From assembly GCA_944325775.1 (NCBI GenBank), contig CALVBL010000004.1, positions 53,791 through 117,790 of the forward strand: DNA of 64,000 nucleotides. Direction: 5' to 3'. The notes below the pieces were generated by a model that saw only the letters and a list, made by a program, of their open reading frames with translations, did not search any database and had not been told where the DNA came from. The position numbers and the translations under genes were made by a program. Every line of letters starts with the position of its first letter. Within the stretch, counting starts at the first letter, position 1. This DNA comes from an uncultured Helicobacter sp. GTDB lineage: Bacteria > Campylobacterota > Campylobacteria > Campylobacterales > Helicobacteraceae. Of the stretch, positions 57,778 through 64,000 are shown piece after piece.

Positions 57778-58248
57778 CTAGCGCTCTATGGCGACGACGC
57801 CACTTCGGATAATTTCTTTGGGTTTGTATTGCTCTAGAGCAGAGAGAAAGCTATCAATGCGTGCGGGCTCATCTGTGGCAGTGATGATGATGTGCTTTTG
57901 GGTCGCATCGGCGATGAGTCCGTTGTAGGATTCACACAGGGCTTTAATATCGGCGAGAGGCTGCTTGATAGGGAGTTTGATGAGCACCATTTCTTTTTGC
58001 AAAAGCGTATCACTCTCCACGACGCTTAGCACGGGTATGAGCTTGTGGAGTTGCTTGACGATCTGCTCAAATACCTTGTCATTGCCCTTGGTAGTGATGG
58101 TGATGTAGGAGAGATCGGTATTTGGCAGGGGCGCGACACACAGAGATTCTATATTATATCCTCTGCCGGCAAAAAGCCCTGATATACGCGCTAGTACGCT
58201 ATGTTCGTTGATGACTGTTACGCAAATTGTTCGTTTAGATTCCATCAT
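57778..58248 (-). CDS. ilvH: Acetolactate synthase regulatory subunit
   Basis: A 156-residue ACT-domain subunit that gives valine feedback inhibition to the large subunit. Start includes KRTICVTVINEHSVLARISG then LFAGRGYNIESLCVAPL, the ACT domain. A second, more variable half follows with LIKLPIKQPLADIKALCESY. Its first codon overlaps the ilvB stop by four bases, so the two subunits are made together. Confidence 0.94.
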   Translation of the reverse strand: MMESKRTICVTVINEHSVLARISGLFAGRGYNIESLCVAPLPNTDLSYITITTKGNDKVFEQIVKQLHKLIPVLSVVESDTLLQKEMVLIKLPIKQPLADIKALCESYNGLIADATQKHIIITATDEPARIDSFLSALEQYKPKEIIRSGVVAIER

Positions 58249-59957
58249 TTCGCCTTTTTAAACAAGATCATTTCATTGAGTGCGCCACCCACAGGCACCA
58301 TAGGGAGTACATCTTCGTATCTATCGATCATCACTTCCAAAAAGCACACTTTTTGAGAATCTATGCAATCCTGCAGTGCTTTAGCAAAGTCGGCTTTGTC
58401 CTTGACAAGCACGCCGTAGCCACCAAAAGATTCTATAAGCTTGATGAAATCAGGCTGGAGACTAAGATCGGTGTGTGAGAATCTATTGTCATAGAAAAAG
58501 GTCTGCCACTGGCGCACCATACCTAGGTAGTTGTTGTTCAAAATGATATTTATCACAGGGATTTTGGATTCTACACAAGTCATAAGCTCTTGGATATTCA
58601 TGAGAATACTGCCATCGCCGCTGATATTTAGTATATAGCGGGGTGTGAGTCCTCGCTCGCGCATAGCACAATATGCGCCCATCGCCGCTGGTAGTCCATA
58701 GCCCATCGTCCCAAGCCCACCGCTTGTGAGGAATTGGCGCGGGAAGCTGAAGGGGTAAAACTGCGCTACCCACATCTGATGTTGTCCCACATCGGTGGCT
58801 ATGATCGCCTTATCTCCTAGTATTTCGCCAAGCTTTTGGATAGCCCATTGGGGCTTGATCACTCCATCACTATCTTCGTAGAGAAGTGGGTTTTCTTGCG
58901 CACAGAGGGCAAGTTTTTCCTTCCAAGATTCGATCTTGGTGGTATCATATGATTGCAAGGTGGCGATGAGCTCCTCTAGGACATTTTTCACATCACCCAC
59001 TATGGGGAAATCTACATCGACGATTTTGCCAATGGAGCTAGGATCTATATCAATATGCGCGATTTTAGCGTTTTTGGCAAAGGCACTAAGCCTACCTGTC
59101 ACGCGGTCATCAAAACGCACACCGATACCAATGAGCAGGTCGCATTCACTCATCGCAATATTTGCTGCATATGTGCCATGCATTCCCACCATACCGAGCA
59201 AAAATGGATTATCATAGCCCAAAATCCCGCGTGCCATAAGGGTCTCTACCGATGGAATCTGAGTCTTAGCTACCAGCGTGCGCACAAGGCTGCTTGCATC
59301 GCTTAGCACCGCACCCCCGCCAAGGTAAAATAGTGGTTTTTTGGCGTTATGAATGGCTTGGACAAGCTTAGTGATTTGGCGTGCATTGCCTTTAGTCGTG
59401 GGCTTGTATGTGCGCAAAGTGATAGAATCTGGATAAACAAATTCCCCTAAGGTCCCACTAATGTCTTTAGGCAGATCGATAAGCACGGGTCCGGGGCGCC
59501 CAGTGCGCGCGATATAGAAGGCTTCTTTTAGGATTCTAGGGAGTTCTTTGATATCTTTGACGAGGTAGTTGTGCTTAGTGCAGGGGCGTGAGATCCCTAC
59601 AGCATCGATTTCTTGGAAGGCGTCCGTGCCGATCTGTGTGATAGGGACTTGTCCGCTGATAACCACTAAAGGGATAGAATCCATATACGCTGTCGCGATG
59701 CCTGTGATAGCGTTGGTAAAGCCCGGACCGCTGGTGATGATCGCCACGCCTACTTCACCACTAGCGCGTGCGTAACCATCAGCAGCGTGGATAGCGGCTT
59801 GCTCGTGGCGTGTGAGGATATGGCGGAAGTAGGTTTGTTTATAAATCTCATCATAGACATGGAGCACTGCTCCGCCCGGATAGCCAAAAATCACCTTCAC
59901 ACCCTCAAGTGCCAAAGCCTCTATTAGCATCTGCGAACCTGTAAGTTTTTTGCTCAT
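58245..59957 (-). CDS. ilvB: Acetolactate synthase catalytic subunit
   Basis: A 570-residue ThDP-dependent enzyme for the first common step of branched-chain amino-acid synthesis. The activating Glu lies in RHILTRHEQAAIHAADGYAR; a FAD/beta-domain follows (GIGVRFDDRVTGRLSAFA), and the ThDP site is NISGDGSILMNIQELMTCVE with the N of INIILNNNYLGMVRQWQ. Ends with EMILFKKAK. ilvD, the next but one step of the path, is at 41-43 kb. AAGGGATCG precedes the ATG. Confidence 0.95.
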   Translation of the reverse strand: MSKKLTGSQMLIEALALEGVKVIFGYPGGAVLHVYDEIYKQTYFRHILTRHEQAAIHAADGYARASGEVGVAIITSGPGFTNAITGIATAYMDSIPLVVISGQVPITQIGTDAFQEIDAVGISRPCTKHNYLVKDIKELPRILKEAFYIARTGRPGPVLIDLPKDISGTLGEFVYPDSITLRTYKPTTKGNARQITKLVQAIHNAKKPLFYLGGGAVLSDASSLVRTLVAKTQIPSVETLMARGILGYDNPFLLGMVGMHGTYAANIAMSECDLLIGIGVRFDDRVTGRLSAFAKNAKIAHIDIDPSSIGKIVDVDFPIVGDVKNVLEELIATLQSYDTTKIESWKEKLALCAQENPLLYEDSDGVIKPQWAIQKLGEILGDKAIIATDVGQHQMWVAQFYPFSFPRQFLTSGGLGTMGYGLPAAMGAYCAMRERGLTPRYILNISGDGSILMNIQELMTCVESKIPVINIILNNNYLGMVRQWQTFFYDNRFSHTDLSLQPDFIKLIESFGGYGVLVKDKADFAKALQDCIDSQKVCFLEVMIDRYEDVLPMVPVGGALNEMILFKKAK

Positions 59958-60333
59958 GACGATCCCTTAAAAAAAGTTTGATTTGGCAGTTCCCTAGATT
60001 ATAGCAAAGATAGGGTAAATTTCTACTATGAAGCAAAGATTAGGCTAAGCGAGATAGATATTGCACGCATTAATACAATATCGAGTTTATGAGAGATCTA
60101 CTAGAATATGTGTCGTGCTATGTATCAAGGAGTATTTATGAGTATTCACACAATACAAGCAAAAGGCAGTTGGATTATACAAGGAGTGCCTATGTAGATT
60201 CTGGTGCTTATATAACCCATCAAGAGGGATCATCACTCTCAAAACGCACAATGGACAAATTTGCAAAAAGAATCCAAGACATTGCCTTGTGGGGGTTTGT
60301 GAGCTAATGATAGAGTGATAATAAGGCAAGATT
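59958..60333. other. Gap between ilvB and the hsdS distal part
   Basis: About 375 bases. A 19-codon + strand ORF (ATG at 60138 with AAGGAG upstream, ending IIQGVPM) and a 72-codon open frame at 60089-60307 overlap; neither is convincing and no leader-peptide attenuator for ilvB was recognised. Minus-strand promoter for ilvB is expected near 59960-60050. Confidence 0.35.
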
Positions 60334-61251
60334 CTATATGTTTCTTTTATCTATCGCATTTTCTACTCTTTGCTTTGCGGATTCTAATAATTCTTTAGAC
60401 CTTGCCTTTAAAGCAAAGCTTTGAGATATTTTAGATTCTATTGCTTCTTGAGTTTTAGAATCTAGCAATGGGATTAGGAGGTTTTGTATCTCTTCAAGTC
60501 GCCAATGAGCTATGATAGAGCCGCCACAATCCCTTTGTGCTTGAAGCTGTGTAGTTAGGGCATTAAGCACCAAGCTTAAATACTTTGGTTTTATCTCTGC
60601 TTTGTCTTTGATTTTTAGCCTCAAAATCGCCCCACTTAAGACACATTCTAAATCATTTTCCACCGCATACGCTATACCCACACTTCCATCTTTGCTAAGT
60701 AGCACATCATCTTTTTTAGGATACAAGCTTTGTAATGATTCTTTTGCAAAATCCTTAGAATCCAGATACACTTCACTTTTGCCTACTCCAAATTTGCTAA
60801 GATTGCTAACTCGCACAAAGGGCAAACCCTTTTCTTTGTAAAAGTCGCTACCCGGTTCTATGGACTTGTATATATCTACAAGCTCGTGCAATCTTTTGTG
60901 TGGCAGGGATTTTAATAAAGCCTCGTTTTTCTCGTATTTGCTTTGATAATATTCAGCATCTAATCTACCGCTTTCTTTAAGGCTGTTAGCTAGAGTGCGG
61001 ATAGTGTAGTTTGGGCTTACTATCTTGTCATTGTGAGAATTTGACTTGTCGAATTCGTGGCGTAGGTGCGTAGCACTTGCCAGTACTTGCAAATCTAATA
61101 TATTAGCTTTATCACAAGGTGTAAAATCTACATCATTAAAGCATAGAGATTCTATAAGTAGCCATTGTGCTAAGCGGTAGAATCTCTTTGACTCTTTTAG
61201 TTTGGCTTTGATTTGTTTTAAGAGGGTTTTACCCCCCCCCGTTATTAGCAT
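60334..61251 (-). CDS. hsdS: Distal hsdS segment: a further type I specificity module, out of frame with hsdS here
   Basis: A 305-residue frame beginning in the poly-G tract. It contains a linker ESKRFYRLAQWLLIESLCF, then ESGRLDAEYYQSKYEKNEAL, a target-recognition domain (FVRVSNLSKFGVGKSEVYLD, LQSLYPKKDDVLLSKDGSVG) and the conserved end IPLLDSKTQEAIESKISQSF. With nine G in the tract this part is not translated as a fusion; an ATG at 61251 exists but has no clear ribosome-binding site. With eight or eleven G it would be joined to hsdS as the C-terminal third of a 792-residue protein. The repeat GRLDAEYYQSKYE also occurs in the upstream part. Confidence 0.8.
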   Translation of the reverse strand: MLITGGGKTLLKQIKAKLKESKRFYRLAQWLLIESLCFNDVDFTPCDKANILDLQVLASATHLRHEFDKSNSHNDKIVSPNYTIRTLANSLKESGRLDAEYYQSKYEKNEALLKSLPHKRLHELVDIYKSIEPGSDFYKEKGLPFVRVSNLSKFGVGKSEVYLDSKDFAKESLQSLYPKKDDVLLSKDGSVGIAYAVENDLECVLSGAILRLKIKDKAEIKPKYLSLVLNALTTQLQAQRDCGGSIIAHWRLEEIQNLLIPLLDSKTQEAIESKISQSFALKARSKELLESAKQRVENAIDKRNI

Positions 61252-62713
61252 TATTTAGGGCAGATTCTACCTCAGCCTTTGCGGATTCTAAAAGTTTCTT
61301 TGCCTCTGCTCTTAGCTCAAAGCTTTTTTGTATATACGTAGCGATTTGTGCTTGGGTGGTGGAATCAAATAATGGTATCGGTAAATTCAAAATATCCTCA
61401 TCTTTAATTACAGGATAAGAAGTTCCGACATTGTATCTTAAGACCCATTCTTTATATACACTAGTCCTCAACAATACTTGCAAAAATTCTTTCTTTATGC
61501 TACCTTTTTCTTGCAAAACTACAAACGCACCACTTGCTATAAGATTGTCTTTTTCAACATTGACAATTCCTATTGCTCCACGATACGGTCTAACTTTAGA
61601 TATTAAAATATCACCCTTTCTAACCATAATCTTTGCATTTGCTGGTAGCTCATTTGTCGCAATTTTATTGTAGTTGATATTTCCATTACTTGTGTTAATA
61701 TCGCCAATTTCTATATAATTATAATAAGGCTTAGAAAAATCACATATATTTTTATTTTGTGTAAAAAAATCAGAGACAATACCATACCCGCCCTTATAAT
61801 TTTTAATAAATCTTTCTATATCCTCATATTTACTTTGATAGTATTCAGCATCTAGTCGTCCTGTTTTTATAAAAGATTCTTTGAGTGTAGCTATGGTGTA
61901 GTTTGGGATTTGATTGGATTTTGCATCTACAGAATTTTCATTTTGCTTAGAGTGATAAGGTAATGACTCATAATGACTATGTAGGATACTTTGCAAAGGA
62001 TTTTTAGAATCTAGTCCTAAAGCCTCATAGAGCAAGGCTTCAGCCTCTTTATACAAAGCCTTGCTAGATTCTAATGCCTTGTGAGAATCTTTGACAAGCT
62101 TTTCAATCTCTAGCTGAAAAGGCATTGGAAAAATGGGGATTTTGCATTTATGAATATCAGAATCTAATACAGCAGGATATAACGAAGCGGTGTTCGCTCT
62201 CATCATTTTTGTAATAAAATAGTCTGTTTTCACAAAAATATACAAAACTTCAGGTAAAATATCTCTGCTTGTCAATCTTAATACAGCAAAACCACTTGTT
62301 CCTACAAGTCTTTTGGGATTTTTTATTAGTGCCACTGCATTTCTATTTGGTCTTACCGTTGATACACAAATATCATTTTTTTGCAAAACATAAGTAGCTC
62401 TATCTGGAATATCCTTGCAATCAATTTCTGTAATTGAATATTCAATTCCATTATTCAAGTCAATATCACTAATTTGTAGGTAATTAAAACTTTTATTTAG
62501 TTTTAAACTTTTAATATTTTTTATCTTGGTATTTATAAAATTTTTTATAATTTGTGTGCTTTTTATCCTATTTTCATTCTCCAAATACTCCTTTTTGAAG
62601 TATTCAGAATCTATCCTAAAGCTTTCATTATCCTTTTTTACCTCACTAAGCTTTAGCACGCTCACTTCTAAATGCGGGTATTTTTCTTGCAAAGTTTGAC
62701 TAAGTTTATTCAT
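61229..62713 (-). CDS. hsdS: Type I restriction specificity subunit HsdS with two recognition domains
   Basis: A 494-residue protein starting at ATG 62713, overlapping the AlbA_2 gene stop. The first half has DSEYFKKEYLENEN and FNYLQISDIDLNNGIEYSIT as the first recognition domain, then the helical spacer SHKALESSKALYKEAEALLY. The second half begins SFIKTGRLDAEYYQSKYEDI, YIEIGDINTSNGNINYNK, and ends with the spacer ATYIQKSFELRAEAKKLLES. It stops just after the poly-G tract (NNANNGGG then stop). Thus a complete-looking two-domain HsdS is made now. DNA is AT-rich. HsdM and the AlbA_2 gene lie upstream. Confidence 0.88.
   Translation of the reverse strand: MNKLSQTLQEKYPHLEVSVLKLSEVKKDNESFRIDSEYFKKEYLENENRIKSTQIIKNFINTKIKNIKSLKLNKSFNYLQISDIDLNNGIEYSITEIDCKDIPDRATYVLQKNDICVSTVRPNRNAVALIKNPKRLVGTSGFAVLRLTSRDILPEVLYIFVKTDYFITKMMRANTASLYPAVLDSDIHKCKIPIFPMPFQLEIEKLVKDSHKALESSKALYKEAEALLYEALGLDSKNPLQSILHSHYESLPYHSKQNENSVDAKSNQIPNYTIATLKESFIKTGRLDAEYYQSKYEDIERFIKNYKGGYGIVSDFFTQNKNICDFSKPYYNYIEIGDINTSNGNINYNKIATNELPANAKIMVRKGDILISKVRPYRGAIGIVNVEKDNLIASGAFVVLQEKGSIKKEFLQVLLRTSVYKEWVLRYNVGTSYPVIKDEDILNLPIPLFDSTTQAQIATYIQKSFELRAEAKKLLESAKAEVESALNNANNGGG
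61232..61240 (-). repeat. Poly-C (G9) phase-variation tract at the hsdS C-terminus
   Basis: Nine C on the + strand. With nine, the frame ends in a TAA immediately after three Gly codons. With eight, the bases read GGG GGG GGT AAA and the frame continues into the third specificity module. Confidence 0.85.
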
Positions 62714-63701
62714 TTGTTTTCCTTTTGAAAACATTGTGTTTCTCGCAAAACCATTTTATCTTATCGCCTGTTAAATTTTGTTCTTTTAAAAAATTTAAGC
62801 ACAATCTACTATAATATTTTTGATTTTTCTTTTGTTGAAAATATTGACTTTCTTGTTGAATTTGTGGATATTCAGCAATAAGTCCCCTAAAATAATTGTG
62901 ATGTATATCAAGTCCAAGTTTTTTTAAAACTTCTTTTGCAGTATAAAAATCCTCATTTAAATTTAGATTTGGGGTTATAAGTTCGCCATTTTGTATTTCC
63001 CCTATTAATTTCAAAGCGGGGGCACCATCTTTTTCCACAAATTGCCCCTCTACAATTAAATTTAGATTCTTTAGCAATTCTGTATCAATCACAATCTTTT
63101 TACCATTTCCGCTATCAATTTCACCCCTTAATAAATCTAGCATTTTTACATTTTTTGGTCCTATTTTAGCTATATTCTCAATATGCTCTCTCCATTTTTG
63201 ACGCTCTAGCTCTAAATTTTTATCCAAAATGTTTTTGAGTTCTGTGTATTTTATTTTTTGAGTTCTCCCACTATATCTATAATAAATTTCTCCCTCTAAA
63301 ATCTCTTGTTTTTTACCACCATTTTTTACACACATAATGGGTTTATTGCTGGATTCATTAACTACAACAACGCCAAATTGTTTATCATCTTTAGAAAAAC
63401 AAAAGACTTCAAATTTTATCTCCGGTGCAAAATGCTCATTTAAAAAATTGCTAAAATCTTTATTGTCTAAATCATTAAAATTGTTATTACTCATACCGAT
63501 AGCCTCTCTCGGTTGATCCTTAACACCAAAAACAATCTTTCCGCCCAGATTGTTACAAAAAGCCGCCAAAGTTTTTGCATATAAAGCAAAATCAGCCTTA
63601 TTAAAATTCGCCTTAAATTCAAGTTGAGAATTTTCTCTATGCTTTAATCTCTTTGTGTTTTTATTGCATTCAATTAGTTCTAAAAAATCTTTTTCTGTCA
63701 T
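62706..63701 (-). CDS. AlbA_2 (Schlafen-type) domain protein inside the type I RM locus
   Basis: A 331-residue protein starting at ATG 63701, whose start overlaps the hsdM stop (TAATG). N-terminal AlbA_2 domain: ENSQLEFKANFNKADFALYA, TLAAFCNNLGGKIVFGVKDQ and REAIGMSNNNF, as in ATP-binding Schlafen-like proteins. The second half is poorly known, with KVLKKLGLDIHHNYFRGLIA-like and winged-helix-like segments at the end. Genes of this type are often inserted between hsdM and hsdS; they may be defence partners or regulators. Its end overlaps hsdS by 8 bases, so all three genes are co-translated. Confidence 0.8.
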   Translation of the reverse strand: MTEKDFLELIECNKNTKRLKHRENSQLEFKANFNKADFALYAKTLAAFCNNLGGKIVFGVKDQPREAIGMSNNNFNDLDNKDFSNFLNEHFAPEIKFEVFCFSKDDKQFGVVVVNESSNKPIMCVKNGGKKQEILEGEIYYRYSGRTQKIKYTELKNILDKNLELERQKWREHIENIAKIGPKNVKMLDLLRGEIDSGNGKKIVIDTELLKNLNLIVEGQFVEKDGAPALKLIGEIQNGELITPNLNLNEDFYTAKEVLKKLGLDIHHNYFRGLIAEYPQIQQESQYFQQKKNQKYYSRLCLNFLKEQNLTGDKIKWFCEKHNVFKRKTNE

Positions 63702-64000
63702 TACTCTCTCCAAAAGCTTAGATTTTCACTTTTAGCAAAGTCTATAAAGGCTTCGGCGATGCCATCACTTTGGATAGTTTTGTATTTCTCACACAATGCT
63801 TCATACTCTTGCATTCTTGCTTGAAATTCCTCATCACTCTCATTCTTTTGCCTTAGTGGCTCATCACCTTCTAGGTGTGGGTTAAACAAATCATGTTTTA
63901 CAACTAAATGCTCATGAGAATCCAAAAGCAAAGCATTTTCTAGCGTGTAGTAAATTTTCTCACCTGAATTATCCTTGCTAGGTAGCATTTGGGTAGCAAA
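63701..64000 (-). CDS. hsdM: Type I restriction methylase HsdM, C-terminal end only
   Basis: The frame enters from the right edge (first codons Phe-Ala-Thr-Gln) and ends at 63701. The end contains YTLENALLLDSHEHLVVKHD, EPLRQKNESDEEFQARMQEY and DGIAEAFIDFAKSENLSFWR, consistent with the C-terminal tail of a HsdM protein that contacts HsdS. The catalytic core is outside the window. The identity rests on this tail and on hsdS downstream. Confidence 0.6.
   Translation of the reverse strand, partial: FATQMLPSKDNSGEKIYYTLENALLLDSHEHLVVKHDLFNPHLEGDEPLRQKNESDEEFQARMQEYEALCEKYKTIQSDGIAEAFIDFAKSENLSFWRE

Noticed and set aside
59958..60333. Leader-peptide attenuator before ilvB
   Set aside because: No branched-chain-amino-acid-rich leader ORF or alternative stems are seen on the minus strand upstream of ilvB.

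Overview
The window looks like chromosomal DNA of a Helicobacter species (Campylobacterota), probably an enterohepatic-type one. The basis is gene content and gene neighbourhoods: an HP0268-like small protein beside miaB, metG next to a small Cys-rich gene and fbp, a fliK-flgD-flgE run, pdxA-pdxJ, pseB, and a GT42 sialyltransferase of the Campylobacter Cst type. Supporting features are poly-G/C contingency tracts and a very frequent heptamer, AGATTCT/AGAATCT, scattered through genes and gaps. By eye the base composition is moderate, with AT-richer islands at about 36.5-39 kb, 41.6-42.1 kb (inside ilvD) and 61.2-64 kb.

Layout. 1-2 kb: two surface-sugar genes with C10 tracts, a putative sugar-transfer ATP-grasp protein cut by the window edge and a GT61 glycosyltransferase that is frameshifted (OFF). 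1.7-12 kb, minus strand: housekeeping genes (metallophosphoesterase, dnaQ-like exonuclease, metG, fbp, prfB, uppS), an acyltransferase and a solitary adenine methylase fused to a specificity-like domain. 12.3-22.2 kb, plus strand: the copper ATPase ccoI, then fliK (apparent frameshift), flgD and flgE (with three inserted repeats resembling carbohydrate-binding modules), thyX, a HIRAN-like protein and a DUF354 glycosyltransferase-like protein. 22.3-27 kb, minus strand: a GtrII-like glucosyltransferase (poly-G OFF), a GT4 enzyme, a pseudopilin and a PMT/ArnT-like membrane protein. 27-36 kb: SMR efflux pair, proC, fliW, small exported proteins, outer-membrane proteins, pyrE, an RDD protein, a GNAT enzyme, an MreD-like protein, mrdA and pseB. 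36.2-43.3 kb: an accessory zone with an unknown gene, a DUF262/HNH (GmrSD-like) protein, a type II restriction-modification pair and an ilvD carrying a large in-frame, AT-rich insert. 43.3-44.8 kb: a long regulatory-looking gap with tiny hydrophobic ORFs ahead of an outer-membrane protein gene. 44.9-49.9 kb: miaA, a class V aminotransferase, nusA, the HP0268-like gene and miaB. 49.9-55 kb: a sialic-acid island (methyltransferase with a poly-G tract, GT42 sialyltransferase, neuA, neuC, neuB) followed by a decayed methyltransferase. 55.3-60 kb: a coiled-coil protein, pdxA, pdxJ, ilvH and ilvB. 60.3-64 kb: a type I restriction-modification locus (hsdM end, AlbA_2 protein, hsdS) in which a poly-G tract decides whether hsdS stops after about 500 residues or reads on into a further specificity module.

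How the parts work together. The strongest theme is switchable surface and DNA chemistry. Five poly-G/C tracts of 9-10 bases sit inside reading frames, and two near-identical T14/T15 promoter modules precede neuB and the sialyltransferase gene. Sialylation, other glycan decoration and type I methylation specificity could therefore all vary by slipped-strand mispairing. No tRNA, rRNA, CRISPR array or complete insertion sequence was seen.
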